Source: Euphrasia confusa
Lineage: Eukaryota; Streptophyta; Magnoliopsida; Lamiales; Orobanchaceae
DNA: 64,000 bases
Direction of reading: 5' to 3'
Assembly (NCBI GenBank): GCA_954870475.1
Contig: OX940949.1
Coordinates: 28,444,610 to 28,508,609 of the forward strand
The translations under genes and the position numbers were made by a program. The stretch's first letter is position 1. Every line of letters starts with the position of its first letter. The notes below the pieces were generated by a model, which saw nothing but the letters and a program-made list of their open reading frames with translations, searched no databases and was not told where the DNA came from. Positions 34,795 through 48,033 of this stretch are shown here, in pieces.

Positions 34795-36691
34795 TGCTGG
34801 GATTCGATATCCTGGGCTATCAAAAAAAATGCGGAACCGATAACCCGACCGAAAACCCCTCGCCGGAGATTACACGAACACCAACTCATCCGCAGGAGTC
34901 CGACCTTTGGAGACTACGCGCCCGAAGACACGCAGCCCGCCCCCAGCCGATTTTCTCCCACGAGTCGGATCCACGAACGCGAACCACGGACGAGCTAGAG
35001 CATGACCAAGGCGTCGCCGCGGGAGAACCCGCGACTAAACCCTAGCCACGCCCACGCCCGGGCTCGCGATCGCCGTGTGTGGCGATCGCCGGGGATGTGA
35101 GGCATCCCCGCGGGGCTGTTCGGAACAGCCCCTGGCGGTGAGTCCGGCGACTCACCGCCTCCGCCATCGAGGGGAGGGCGGTCAGCCCAGCTGACCCGCC
35201 GCGGCCTAGCCGCGGCTGCCCTAGCGATCGACTTCCGAGTCGATCGCTCGCCCCGGCTTCAGCCGGGGCCCCCTTCGAGCGCACGCCGCCGTCGAGGGCG
35301 GCTGGGGTCCGCCACGGCACCAGCCCGTGGCACCCCAGCGATCGACTGAAGTCGATCGCATGCCCCGACGTCCAGCCGGGGCTCGCCCCTCGTCGCGCGC
35401 GCACGGCGGTCGAACCCTAGGGTTTCGACCGCCCCCTTCGATCTTCGCCGGGGATCTCGAATCCCCGTCCGCGATGATCGTCGTTTTCCCGGATCGCGCG
35501 TTCATGTATATATCACAATTATTCAACGCACAAATAATCATAGAAGGGGGTTCTCGATTATTACCTCGAATCGTTGTACGGAGAAACGAATTCGGTTGAC
35601 GACCTTGCGATCTTCCTACGTATTCCTTGCACCTCGTCCGAACGTCGTGTGGGCGACGATCTATCGGATTCCTATGGATCTTCCTCACTCTCAGAACTTT
35701 ATGATTGGCGTAACTTAGGTTTTCTTGGTTATGAAAAGTGAAGACCATGTAGTGCTTATATAGGCTACGTAGGGGATCATAAGGAGAATAAATATTGGGC
35801 TTCAATATTGAAAATTAAATTGGGTCCAACCCAAATCTATTAATTCTTATCAATATTAATTTTATTTATTTTCCACTATATAAATAAAATTGCACTCCCA
35901 ATATTATTCCATATTATATCAAATAATATTTCTCCATCTTAGTATTATTTATTCCGTGTATTTAAGATTTAAATATCCATGAATAAATTTATTTATTGCT
36001 CAATAAATAATATTCATATCTTATATCCGAGACTAGTACCGCTCAACCTTTATTATTGTGCGGAACGAATCCACTCATGAGGTTTACACAATAATTCCTT
36101 ATGAACTCATCTCGGGGATATTATCAACCCTTCCGGGATACACTTTCCCGTCAAGTATTCACGGCATGTCGTATATAAAATATAGCGACCCAACTTTACC
36201 GGTAATTAACCCAATAATTAAATCGGTTAATTCCTTTGGAAAATCAAAGTCTCTAATATTAAATATACACACCCGCAATAGTATCGGGGATTGAGAATAA
36301 AATACTCCGAGATTTAAATTGATTATCCAAGGCAATCCTAATCAATAAATCTCAAGCTGATCCGCCCAATACACCGAGTGTACAAGTGTGATAAAATAAT
36401 TAAGATAAATTATTTTCTCTCTCACACAACGACTATACCGATGGATTAGTTCGTGTCCATCTAGGTCGTGAGCAACTGTTCGATTAAATACGAGTAACCG
36501 ATAGTATGATCTTCTGTGCGCCCATGCAGCACCATACTAACTACAACGTATAAAATCCAGAACTATGATTTGCATATATTTAATTATAAATAATTAAAAG
36601 CAAATAATTGTTTATTAATTAAATAGATTAAATGCTATGATCGGGAGTTTACCGTTACTTAAATCTAGACATTAAGTACACAACTCCCACA
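34795..36691 (-). repeat. LTR L11, 3' LTR of E6
   Basis: From tgctgggattcg to acaactcccaca. The U5 half (35060-35470) has perfect hairpins: GCGATCGCC with GGCGATCGC (35066-35089), GGGGCTGTT with AACAGCCCC (35112-35132), and GGCGGTGAGTC with GACTCACCGCC (35134-35159). The TATA element reads tatataag on minus (35762-35755). Confidence 0.95.
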
Positions 36692-39015
36692 ATCTCCCAC
36701 TTGTACTAAGGTCTAGTCATTTCCTCCAAACTCCCGGTTCCCATACTCATCACGTGCTTAAGGTGTACTTCCGAGTACTATGTGAGTGAGCACTCTAGGT
36801 TGCCGCTCTGAAGTTATCTTGGTGACTACTACGTCGTCTCCCTCGATGATGATTCGTATCAGGTGGTACTTGCTCTATGTGTTATCATCACTTTTCGAAC
36901 TTATGACTTCTTCCAGTTCTCCATGCACCGCTATGTACATAGCCTTTGGTGAACCAAGAATCATATCCAAGTTCAGAGGTCATTCCGGAACCTAACCAAA
37001 ACTTCCGCTGCCTCTGAGGCTGCTATTCGGTTTATGATAGAGTCCGAGAAGCATCATGCTTATCACTCTTTCATCCTTAGGTTCCACCTCTTCTAAAAGT
37101 GAACACATAGCCTGATATCGACTTACACTGGTCCTTCTCTGATTTTTGGATCTGAGAATCTGTAATCTAAGAAGATTTCGTCTTGCTCAAGCCAGTACTA
37201 TGAAAGTACTCTTGCAGCATTCGAACATCCCTTATCCAGATTACTTTGATATCCTCCCACTACGCAAACCGCATAGTTGATATCAGGTTCTTGTTTTACA
37301 ACATTGCATCTATAGAGCTTTCCATACTTGAAGTATAGGAAACTGCTCTGTCCTCATCTATCTCCTTCATGTGTTCGAACACATAACCTTTAGATAGATG
37401 TTTGTTCTGTCTTTGAAAGGCAATAACCTTTCTCAGAAGTATGCATGTTTAAAACAAACCTTAATCGTACAAGATGTCTAGGAGAAGTACAATGTTCTTA
37501 TCTCTAGATCATAAGATCTTAAGAACATGCTCTAACTTCTTCTCAATCTTATATCTCGATTTATTTAGACAACCTCTATTTTATGTCTGACAACATTTTC
37601 ACATTGTCGCCAATGTCAAAGTGTTATCTACACAAAATTCCGAGAAACACCACCTTTGTTTCCATTACGTCTCTAACACACCTTCTACGCTAATTCCTAT
37701 GCAGACCTAGGGATCGATTTCATGTATACTGGATCCAGAGTTCAAAACTCCTCCAGTCTTATGAACATCTCTGGTTGCTTAACAACCTCCCACTGCAATG
37801 GCGTTCCGGTGTATAACAGTAACAACATTAGGTGCAGTTAGTGGTGTACTACTACTCGGTCAGGCTGGTTCTCAGTCTTTCCCTTTCCTCATTTTAAAGT
37901 ACTTTGTCAATTAGGGCATTGTAGTTCATCTAATAGTTTTTCCTCTATGAACCGGGCGAGAACACCCTTCTGGTTCGTAGTACTATTGAACATACAATTA
38001 CTTGTTCTTCTAGGATATTCTACAACCACATAGAATGTGCCGTTGCGTCCAGAAACATCCATAGAACATAGGTAGTTCCGAACAAACTTGTTCTTTTACC
38101 ATTAGAAGCCCATTTCTCAATCCTGACACACCATGTCTACACATCAGTGTATGGTGTAGTCGTTTGAGATTTAATCTCAATCTTTGATCTATGCTATGTG
38201 TTATTTAGATAGGTGATAGCCTCCGCGAACAAGTCGCAGGCTTCTAATGGATATACTTTGAAGGTTCCCCATAATGGCTTTGTGTTGAAAACACTCCGCT
38301 TTTATGGCACAACAAGTAGTCTAATCCATTTTCGAGTATTCTTGAAGGAATAACTCGTACCTTCTCTAATTACACATACCGCATTAATCATCAATCATTT
38401 TCTATACTTGTCCGAATTCCATCCTTTATCCAGAAAGGTTAACTTAGTTGTATCATCTTTCAAGATCGATTCTTAGGTCGGGAGGTCCATTCTTCCAACT
38501 ATAATTGATCAAATCAATTTCGACCTTTTGAATCCCTTTTGAATAGATACTACCAAGTTCAAGAATTTACAAGTATAATGATTAATAAGAGAAATGTATC
38601 TAATAAGTAAAACAAGTTATACACAACGGTTTGTTGCATCGTGGTAGACTAAGGATTCATCATTCACATATTGCTATCTAATGTACCATAATAGATATCA
38701 CCATTATTTCTTATCCAAACCATCAAATGATTAAAGAAATAAAATATCCATTAATAATAAAGAAAAACCAGAACGAAGTTCTTTTTCAAAATAAAGGGGT
38801 ACATAAGCAATAACTGAAATGAAAACTTAAAACAGATAAATGTCTTCCACTGCAACCGCTGCTACCCCAACAGCTTCGCCCATGTAGACTCGAACTCTTC
38901 TTCTCTAAGTCGCCGGGTTTTCTGGAACCCCTGCATTTAATGCACATACCGTCAGTGGTTCCATATCTACACACCAGAATTCTGGTAGATAATACCGCTG
39001 ACTATGTTTTTACGA
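36692..39015 (-). pseudogene. E6 decayed pol
   Basis: Same order and same lesions as the E1/E5/E8 copies, with an extra loss of RT sequence near 37690, where it jumps to the gcagacctaggg block. No open frame. The reversed purine tract is at 36692-36702. Confidence 0.8.
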
Positions 39016-39819
39016 CTAAAGAAAATTCGTACCTCTGAGAGGACATTCAGACTTCCAGTGTCCAGACTTGTTGCATCGGAAGCACTTGCCCTTTGGCTTA
39101 CTAGCCCCCACTCGTGGTCCACTCCTCTTGGCACCACTGGGTTTCATGGCTTGCTTCCTTTTCTTGCCCCTACCTCCACCAGGCTTAAAGCCTTTGGACT
39201 TGGTAGCTACAAGCGCTTGAGACTTGCCCTTCTTGTAGATCCCCTCTGCCGCCTTTAGTTCAGTCAGGAGTTGCGCAAGAGTATAAGATAGTTTACCCAT
39301 ATTATAGCTCATACGAAACTGCTCAAAACTCGGGGCCAGAGACTGGAGTATGATGTCGACTTGCGTCTCAGCATCAATAGAAGCTCCTAGGACCTCAAGT
39401 TCATTCAACAAACTCATCATCTTAAGAACGTGCTCCCCTACGGGCGTTCCTTCAGATTGAGTAGTCGACATGAGGACTCTCATGGCTTCTTAACTTGCCG
39501 CACGATCTTGCTCCCCAAACATCTCCTTGAGGTTAAACATCATATCATAGGCAGTGTCCATCGACTCATGTTGGGTTTGGAGTACATTTGACATGGAAGC
39601 CAAAATATAACACCTAGCCATCTCATCAGCCTTTTTCCACTTCCGATATGTCAGTTTTTCCTCATCAGTTGAGGCAGCCGTGAGCTCAGCAGGGCACACT
39701 TAATGGAGTACAAACTTGTACTCCTCCGAAGTCAGGACAATGTCTAAATTTCTCTTCCAATCAATATAGTTGGGGCCAGTGAGCTTATGCTCCTTGAGTA
39801 TCATAGAAAGTGGGTTCAT
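39016..39819 (-). pseudogene. E6 gag with two nonsense codons
   Basis: Starts at ATG 39819-39817 as MNPLSMILKEHK. A GAA to TAA change at 39713-39711 stops it at about codon 37, and a second TAA lies at 39492-39490. Otherwise the frame is kept to the CCHC knuckle CFRCNKSGHWKSEC and the end near 39016. Given the near-identical LTRs, the lesions either arose recently or were copied from an already mutated parent by Gag supplied in trans. Confidence 0.9.
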
Positions 39820-41839
39820 AGCTATTCTCTAAACCTATAAGCACATTTAAACAAACAATTAATTTAATATCCGATATTATCTCCCTTAAATAATATCATT
39901 AAATTACTAATCACATCTAAAATCCCATCAGGTAAGGCAAGCCACGTGGTGTGGACGTTTACCCACCCAAATGATTTAGCAATTAGTTTTTCTTTGGTCA
40001 TACATCAATCATAGCGTGACTTCGTGGGGAAGAATACTATAACGCGTATCTAAGTGTAAACCATTACTCAGAACCAAAGTGAATCGTTTGGAATTGCTAC
40101 ATTACCGCAAGCCACGTGGTGTGGACGTTTACGACAACTTCACAACTCTTCACAATTCCTTACAACTGTCTACATCAATTAATCCAAAATCCGTCAGTGT
40201 AGCAAGCCACGTGGTGTGGACGTTTACTACACTAAGAGACTTTTATAATTGACTCCCAATTACCAGATCCATTCGATTTTCGTAAATCAAGACGCGGAGA
40301 ATCATAAGTGAAACTCGAAGTTTCTAACCAGTGATTCACCATGCGAGCGACCCTATCTCTCATAAATGAGGGAGCCGAGCAGACAAACGACCCACCTATC
40401 AAAGAATGGCACGAAAGTCTCTAATTTGTGTCATCCACATGACCAAGTGGCTTTGGCTCCATTCCACTCCCCAGGGTGAGAATGAGTCGACTTGAAGTCA
40501 GTTTCAGAAAGACAAATTAGGCATTGTTTGATAAACTTGATCAATGTTTCTTGTAAGAGGAATTACAAGAATTCTCCTCCAATGACACATCTATACGAAT
40601 TTCAAAAGTCCATAAGAGTCACCAAGAGAACAGTAATGGAGACCATGGGAATGTTTCCATCCCCTCTCCCACTTAGCTTTTTATAACAAAGGGATACGCT
40701 ATCTAATGCATAATTAAACACATAAGCATGCATGAAAGCGATAAAGCACATAGCACATAGTAAAAAATAATGCTAGAGAAATTATTTTTCCCCGACTATC
40801 ATGGCTTTATCTTCATATGCATCTTCTAGTCTTCAGTCTTCGTTTCTTGAATGCTCCATGTGACGAGAATATTAATCTCTAATATTTAAATCTATTTATT
40901 TTCAATTAATCCAAAAGTTACTTAATTCGAAAATTAAGTCAATCGAATATATCAAAAATAAAATTAAATATCATTAATATTTTTATTTATTTATTTTCCT
41001 ATCTAGTTCTTATTAAATCTTTAGAATAATCTATCCAAGTAAAACTTGGAATATTCTAGAAGATATCTATAATAGAACAAGGAAATAAAATAAATAAATT
41101 AGGACTACTACTTTTCAAATTTATTTTTATTCCTAATCCATGAATATTCCCATGAGTAGGAATAATCAAATAGGAAAAATAAATTTAGTACTAAATTAAT
41201 TAAATTTCTAATCTATGAATAATTCCATGAAGGAAATAAATCAATAGAAATAAAATTAATTTAAATTAACTCTTTTCCTAATCCATTAGAGTTTCCTAAA
41301 AGGAAAGCACTCAAATAGGAAAAATCCGAACTAATTTGGAAAGTAGATTTTGGTAGGAATAGCACGGGATTAGGAGACCCCACGCCATCCCACCATGATC
41401 GATCGGCCGGCCACTCGGGGAGGAGCGCCGCCGCCGCCTAGCCACGCCGGCTAGGCTATGGGTCGATCACCATCATGTGATCGATCCCAAGCCCTTGTCT
41501 TCTCGTCATTCCTTCGTCTTCCGGTAATCGTCTCATCATCGAACCAACGTAATTAAAATTAAAAAATTTAAATTACAATTCCGGTATCGATTCTATACAT
41601 GAAATCGACCCTATACATTTTCCGGAAAATAAAGTGCGTAATAATAAATCCTAAATTCGGTCAACCCCCGAATTTTGACTATTACAAACATTCAACCACA
41701 CAAAACGAATCTCGACATGTCCGAGAGTTTAATAATCATGATAATTAATTAAAAACAATTAATTAAATCCAACCATGATAGCCGGAAATCCTGCAAGGTA
41801 GAACAATAATCGAATATATACATGAACACGAAACCAAAC
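39820..41839 (-). other. E6 leader (about 2.0 kb)
   Basis: Holds the 26-bp box with the CACGTG core at 39937-39962, 40107-40132 and 40202-40227. It also has the conserved module with the antisense frame (40492-40686), AT-rich DNA, a small GC-rich block (41370-41500), and a possible splice acceptor at 41791-41792. Candidate gag acceptor at 39835-39836. Confidence 0.75.
40492..40686 (+). other. Conserved antisense open frame (E6 copy)
   Basis: 64 codons, MKSVSERQIRHCLINLINVS to PLPLSFL. It differs by one residue from the E8 copy (L to F). Confidence 0.3.
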
Positions 41840-41851
41840 GCTCTGATACCA
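41840..41851 (-). other. E6 primer-binding site
   Basis: Minus-strand TGGTATCAGAGC, two bases from the LTR. Confidence 0.9.
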
Positions 41852-41853
41852 TT

Positions 41854-43750
41854 TGCTGGGATTCGATATCCCGGGCTATCAAAAAAAATGCGGAACCGAT
41901 AACCCGACCGAAAACCCCTCGCCGGAGATTACACGAACACCAACTCATCCGCAGGAGTCCGACCTTTGGAGACTACGCGCCCGAAGACACGCAGCCCGCC
42001 CCCAGCCGATTTTCTCCCACGAGTCGGATCCACGAACGCGAACCACGGACGAGCTAGAGCATGACCAAGGCGTCGCCGCGGGAGAACCCGCGACTAAACC
42101 CTAGCCACGCCCACGCCCGGGCTCGCGATCGCCGTGTGTGGCGATCGCCGGGGATGCGAGGCATCCCCGCGGGGCTGTTCGGAACAGCCCCTGGCGGTGA
42201 GTCCGACGACTCACCGCCTCCGCCATCGAGGGGAGGGCGGTCAGCCCAGCTGACCCGCCGCGGCCTAGCCGCGGCTGCCCTAGCCATCGACTTCCGAGTC
42301 GATCGCTCGCCCCGGCTTCAGCCGGGGCCCCCTTCGAGCGCACGCCGCCGTCGAGGGCGGCTGGGGTCCGCCACGGCACCAGCCCGTGGCACCCCAGCGA
42401 TCGACTGAAGTCGATCGCATGCCCCGGCGTCCAGCCGGGGATCGCCCCTCGTCGCGCGCGCACGGCGGTCGAACCCTAGGGTTTCGACCGCCCCCTTCGA
42501 TCTTCGCCGGGGATCTCGTATCCCCGTCCGCGATGATCGTCGTTTTCCCGGATCGCGCGTTCATGTATATATCACAATTATTCAACGCACAAATAATCAT
42601 AGAAGGGGGTTCTCGATTATTACCTCGAATCGTTGTACGGAGAAACGAATTCGGTTGACGACCTTGCGATCTTCCTACGTATTCCTTGCACCTCGTCCGA
42701 ACGTCGTGTGGGCGACGATCTATCGGATTCCTATGGATCTTCCTCACTCTCAGAACTTTATGATTGGCGTAACTTAGGTTTTCTTGATTATGAAAAGTGA
42801 AGACCATGTAGTGCTTATATAGGCTACGTAGGGGATCATAAGGAGAATAAATATTGGGCTTCAATATTGAAAATTAAATTGGGTCCAACCCAAATCTATT
42901 AATTCTTATCAATATTAATTTTATTTATTTTCCACTATATAAATAAAATTGCACTCCCAATATTATTCCATATTATATCAAATAATATTTCTCCATCTTA
43001 GTATTATTTATTCCGTGTATTTAAGATTTAAATATCCATGAATAAATTTATTTATTGCTCAATAAATAATATTCATATCTTATATCCGAGACTAGTACCG
43101 CTCAACCTTTATTATTGTGCGGAACGAATCCACTCATGAGGTTTACACAATAATTCCTTATGAACTCATCTCGGGGATATTATCAACCCTTCCGGGATAC
43201 ACTTTCCCGTCAAGTATTCACGGCATGTCGTATATAAAATATAGCGACCCAACTTTACCGGTAATTAACCCAATAATTAAATCGGTTAATTCCTTTGGAA
43301 AATCAAAGTCTCTAATATTAAATATACACACCCGCAATAGTATCGGGGATTGAGAATAAAATACTCCGAGATTTAAATTGATTATCCAAGGCAATCCTAA
43401 TCAATAAATCTCAAGCTGATCCGCCCAATACACCGAGTGTACAAGTGTGATAAAATAATTAAGATAAATTATTTTCTCTCTCACACAACGACTATACCGA
43501 TGGATTAGTTCGTGTCCATCTAGGTCGTGAGCAACTGTTCGATTAAATACGAGTAACCGATAGTATGATCTTCTGTGCGCCCATGCAGCACCATACTAAC
43601 TACAACGTATAAAATCCAGAACTATGATTTGCATATATTTAATTATAAATAATTAAAAGCAAATAATTGTTTATTAATTAAATAGATTAAATGCTATGAT
43701 CGGGAGTTTACCGTTACTTAAATCTAGACATTAAGTACACAACTCCAACA
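41854..43750 (-). repeat. LTR L12, 5' LTR of E6
   Basis: Partner of 34795-36691, with only scattered differences. TATA element on minus at 42821-42814. Candidate splice donor (minus, CGAG then GTAATA) at 42623. Confidence 0.95.
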
Positions 43751-44414
43751 GATCGTCGCCAACCCGACGTTCGAGCTAGTGCAAGGAATACGTGGGAAGG
43801 TCTCAAGGTCTTCATAGATCTCGTTTCTCCGTACAACGAGAACAAAGGTAAAATCACGAACCCCCTCGATGATTTTAATTATTAATTCGGATATACGCAT
43901 GAACGAAGATCCGAGGGACGAACCCGGGGATAGGGTTTGACCGCGCGGTGGTGATCCGAGATCACAGGACAGCGGGCGGTCAAGCGAACCCCGCCGGGAT
44001 CGCGTGGGTACCCTCGGCTGGACGCCGAGGGTGGCGGTCGAGCCCTAGGGCTTCGACCGCCGGTGCACATCGAAGGGCCCCGGCTGGACGCCGGGGCGAG
44101 CGATCGACTTCGGTCGATCGTTGGGGGCAGGCGCCCCCTCCTCCGATCGACGGTGGCGGTGAGTCGCCGGACTCACCGCCGGGGGCTGCTACGAGCAGCC
44201 CCGGGGGATGCACGATGCATCCCCAGCGATTGCCGTGTGCAATCGCGAGCCCCTCGCGGGGCTCGGCTAGGGCTAGCCGCGGGTTTATCCCGCGGCGGTG
44301 TTGCTTTGGTCGGGCCCAGTTCGTGTGGTGTTTCGCGGTGGTTTCCGGCGAAGGGATTTTGATCGGGGTTATATTTCCGCCATTCCGTTAACCCCGGGAT
44401 ATCGATTTCCAACA
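43751..44414 (+). repeat. LTR L10, second part (R-U5 of E7)
   Basis: Begins with the target copy gatcg, then continues the LTR interrupted at 34794. Candidate splice donor AAAG then GTAAAA at 43848. It ends gatttccaaca at 44414. Confidence 0.92.
44011..44296 (+). repeat. Hairpin array in LTR L10
   Basis: Eleven inverted repeats in a row, mostly 8-bp stems with 3-5 base loops. Positions (5' arm to 3' arm): 44011-44031, 44033-44061, 44077-44097, 44101-44120 (loop TTCG closed by C and G), 44123-44138, 44155-44180 (11-bp stem GGCGGTGAGTC), 44182-44202, 44204-44224, 44226-44246, 44246-44265, 44276-44296. It lies about 350 bp downstream of the TATA box, so it should be in the element RNA. Confidence 0.9.
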
Positions 44415-46493
44415 ATTGGTATCAGAGAGATTGTTCTAGTTCATGTGTATATACGATAAATTGTTCTACCTTGCAGGGTTTCCGACTATTATGGCTAGAT
44501 ATAATTCTTCGTTAATTATTGTCATAAGTTTCATAGGTTGAAGGAGTGGACCTTCCGACCTAAGAATCTAATTTAGAAGATAACATGACTAAGCAATCCT
44601 TCATGGATATAAGATATAAGATCCAGACAAGTATAAGAATTGATTGACTCTGATGTATGCAGACCTATGTCTACTCAGACAATAAGGTACGAGTACTTCA
44701 TTTGATGATTACTCGAGAAATGGATTAGAATACCTGATGTGCCACAAAAGCAAGTGTTTTGACAAGTCAATGGACACTAAGCAATTGTGGAGAACCATCA
44801 AGGTATATCCATTTGTAGCCTGCGATTTGATCGCGGAGGCAAGTGCCTGTCTGAGGAAAGCATGGCATACTAATCAGAGATTGGGATTTGATCCCAAATG
44901 ACTACACCATACACTCTTGTGTAGAAATGGTGTGTCGGAAATAAGAAATGGATCTCTTATAGAAATAGTAAAAGCATGAGTTATACGGAACTACCTGTGT
45001 TCTATGGATATGTCTGGAAACAACGGCGCATTTAAATGCGGTTGTAGAATATCCTAGAAGAACAAAAGATGTGTGTTCAATAGTACTATGAACCAGAAGG
45101 ACGTTATAAGTTCTAACGCCCGGTTCTTAGAGGAAGACTATTAGATGAACCACAAGCCCAAAGTGACGTAATACTTTGAAATGAGAGAGAGAGATTAAGA
45201 CTTAGAACCAGCCGAACCGAGTAGCGGTACACCACTAACTGCACCTACTGTTATCACTGTTTATACACCGGAATGCCATTGTAGTGGGAGGTTGTTGGAC
45301 AACCGGAGATATTCATAAGACTAGGAAAGTCTTCGGACTCTGGACCTAGTATACATGAAATCGATCCCTGGATCTACATGAAGGCGGTACTAGATCTAAA
45401 TGTGTCTTCTTGGAAAGCAATAAGGATTATTGCTAAGAGGCAAGATCATTTAGAGTACAAGCTTAGTTGATCCATTTATGGATTGGAACAAAGCATTGAG
45501 TTCGTGGTACTTGCAAATTGATGAGATAGTCTATTTTATGGATTCATCAAAGCATAGAAGAATCGTGTGTATGGGAAACGTGATGGAAACAAGGTGGTGT
45601 TTCTCGGGTTTTATGTAGATAACATTTTATCATTGGAAACAATGTAAAGATGTAATCAGACATGAAATGATGGTTGTCTGGATAAATCATTATGAAAGAT
45701 ATAGGAAGAAGTTGGACCTGTTCTTGAGATCTTGGATCTCTAGGGATGAACATTGTACTTCTCCTGGACATCTTACATATATATGATTATGGTTTGTTTT
45801 AACATGCAACATTCCGAGAAAGGTTCGTTACCTTTCAGAATCGGAATGCATCTATCTAAGGATATGTGTTTTGGAACACAAAAGGAGATAGAAGCAATGA
45901 AAGCAGTTTCCTACACTTCGAGTGTGGAAAGCTTAATAAATGCGATGTTGAAAACGAGAACCTGATATCTGCTATGCGGCTAGTATAGTGGGAGGATATC
46001 AAGGTAATCCTGGAAAGGAATACTCGACTGCTGTAATGAACATTTTAAGTACTTTCAAAGTACTGGAAACTATGTTCTGGATTACGGAGAAGACAAGCAT
46101 TTCCTTTGGATTACATTCTCTTAGATTTCTAATCGAATGAGGACCGGTGTAAGTCGATATCAGGCTATGTGTTTCACTAATGAAGGAGAAGGAGTTTCAA
46201 CATGGAAGAGTGATAAGCACGATGCTTTTCGGACTCTGCCATGGGTAACCAAATAGCGGCCTCAGAGGCAGCGGAAGTTTGGTATAGCTCCGGGATAATT
46301 TCTGGGACTTAGAGGTGATTCCTAATTTGCCAAAGGCTATGTGAATAGCGGTGCGATGGCAAATGGTAAGAAATCACAAGTCCATAAGTGTAAGATAACA
46401 CATAGAGCAAGTACCACCTGATACGAGTCATCGTCAAGGGAGACGACGTTGTAGTCACCAAGATAACTTCAGAGCGGCAACCTAGAGTGCTCA
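44415..46493 (+). pseudogene. E7 internal region, gag deleted, pol decayed
   Basis: After about 120 bp of leader, including ttctaccttgcag (acceptor AG at 44475-44476), the sequence jumps at about 44536 straight into the integrase part of pol. Most of the leader, gag and protease are missing. The pol remains match those of E3 and E10. It is cut at 46493 (gctca) by E8, before the purine tract. Confidence 0.82.
44417..44428 (+). other. E7 primer-binding site, altered
   Basis: TGGTATCAGAGA, with the last base differing from the usual TGGTATCAGAGC. Confidence 0.8.
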
Positions 46494-47418
46494 TGTTGGA
46501 GTTGTGTACTTAATGTCTAGATTTAAGTAACGGTAAACTCCCGGTCATAGCATTTAATCTATTAAATTAATAAACAATTGTTTGCTTTTAGTTATTATTA
46601 ATTAAATATATGCAAATCATAGTCCTAGATTTTATACGTTGTAGTTAGTATGGTGTTGCATGGGCACACAGAAGATCATACTATCGGTTACTCGTATTTA
46701 ATCAAACAGTGGCTCACGACCTAGATGGACACGGACCAATCCATCGGTATAGTCGTTGTGTGAGAGAGAAAATAATTTATCTTAATTATTTTATCACACT
46801 TGTACACTTGGTGTATTGAGCGGATCGTTGAGATTCATCGATTAGGATTGCCGGCGATAATCGATTCGAGTCTCAGTGTATTTTATTCTTAATCCCCGAT
46901 ATTATTGCGGGTGTGTATATTTTATATAAGTGACTTTGATTTACCAAAGGAATTAACCGATTTAATTATTGGGTTAATTATCGGTTAAGTTGGGTCAATA
47001 TATTTCATATATGGCATGCCGTGAATAATTGACCGGACAGTGTATCCCGGAAGGGTTGATAATATCCCCGAGATGAGTTCATAAGGAATTATTGTGTAAA
47101 CCTCATGAGTGGATTCGTTCCGCACAATAATTAAGGTTGAATGGTACTAGTCTCGGATTAAAGAGATGAATAAATTAATTAGCAATAAATTAATTTTAGT
47201 CATGGATATTTAAATCTTAAATACACGGAATAAATAATACTACCGGAGAAATATTATTTGATATAATATGGTTTAATATTGGGAGTGCAATTAATTTATA
47301 TAGTGGAAAATAAATTAATTAATATTGATAAGGATTAATGGACTTGGGCAGTGGGCTCAATTTAATCTTCAATATTGGAAGCCCAATATTCCACCTCCTT
47401 TAGATCCCCTACGTAGCC

Positions 47419-47426
47419 TATAAAAG
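47419..47426 (+). promoter_or_regulatory. LTR promoter TATA box (E8)
   Basis: TATAAAAG in gtagcctataaaagcact. The U3 upstream is complete, so this is one of the best candidate promoters in the window. Confidence 0.7.
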
Positions 47427-47606
47427 CACTACATGGCCTTCATAAATCATAAGACAAGATTATCATACTTGATATTCTAGAGAGTTGAAGGAGATCCATA
47501 GGAGTTCGATAGATCGTCGCCCACCCGACGTTCGAACGGAGTGCAAGGAATACGTGGGAAGATTCAAAGGTCTTCAACTTGATTTCGTTTCTCCGCACAA
47601 CGAATC

Positions 47607-47616
47607 AAAGGTATGA
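47607..47616 (+). promoter_or_regulatory. Candidate splice donor in LTR (E8)
   Basis: AAAG then GTATGA, splitting at 47610/47611. All thirteen family LTRs here that still include this point have AG followed by GTA or GTG, although the DNA right after it differs widely. Possible acceptors: 48211-48212 and 58105-58106. Confidence 0.4.
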
Positions 47617-47704
47617 TCATAAAACTCCTTGTGTGATTTTATGTTCAATTAAATTGTGATACATGCATGAACACATGATCCGGGAAAACGACGATCTTCG
47701 GGGA

Positions 47705-48033
47705 CGGGGATTCGAGATCCCCGGCGAAGGATCGAACGAACCCTCGGCTGGGAGCCGAGGGGTGGCGGTCGAGCCCTAGGGCTTCGACCGCCGGCGCACG
47801 TCGAAGGAAAGCCGCGGCTGGACGCCGCGGCTGGGGCGATCGAACCCTAGTTCGATCGCCGGGGACCGTCGCGGCATCACGCCGCGGCTGGTGGTCCCCC
47901 CTCCGGTCGATGGTGGCGGTGAGTCGCCGGACTCACCGCCGGGGGCTGCTAGGCAGCCCCACACGATCATCATCGATCGCGAGCCCCACGGTGGGGCTCG
48001 GCTAGGGTTTCGGCCGCGGGTTCATCCCGCGGC
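47705..48033 (+). repeat. Hairpin array in LTR L13
   Basis: Stems at 47705-47723 (CGGGGAT with ATCCCCG), 47741-47761, 47763-47790, 47811-47831 (GCCGCGGC twice around TGGAC), 47835-47860 (GGCGATCGAA with TTCGATCGCC), 47915-47940, 47942-47960 (GGGGCTGC with GCAGCCCC), 47980-48000 and 48013-48033. The order is the same as in L10, with several stems changed on both sides. Confidence 0.9.

Larger units (their letters stand above)
34795..43750 (-). mobile_element. E6, complete gag-partner element (8956 bp)
   Basis: Both LTRs are present (34795-36691 and 41854-43750, each 1897 bp and nearly identical). The target copies gatcg at 34790-34794 and 43751-43755 are identical, so insertion is recent. Order on minus: 5' LTR, primer site, leader, broken gag, decayed pol, purine tract, 3' LTR. 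It sits in the LTR of E7. Confidence 0.96.

Noticed and set aside
35042..35805. Long frames (120 and 194 codons) in the LTRs of E6, repeated at 42101-42864
   Set aside because: They are in both LTRs only because the LTRs are recent duplicates, and they run across the hairpin array. No homologous frame exists in the other LTRs.
44011..44296. Regular short inverted repeats that might suggest a CRISPR array or rRNA/tRNA cluster
   Set aside because: There is no constant repeat with unique spacers, no tRNA or rRNA signature, and the array lies wholly inside a plant LTR.
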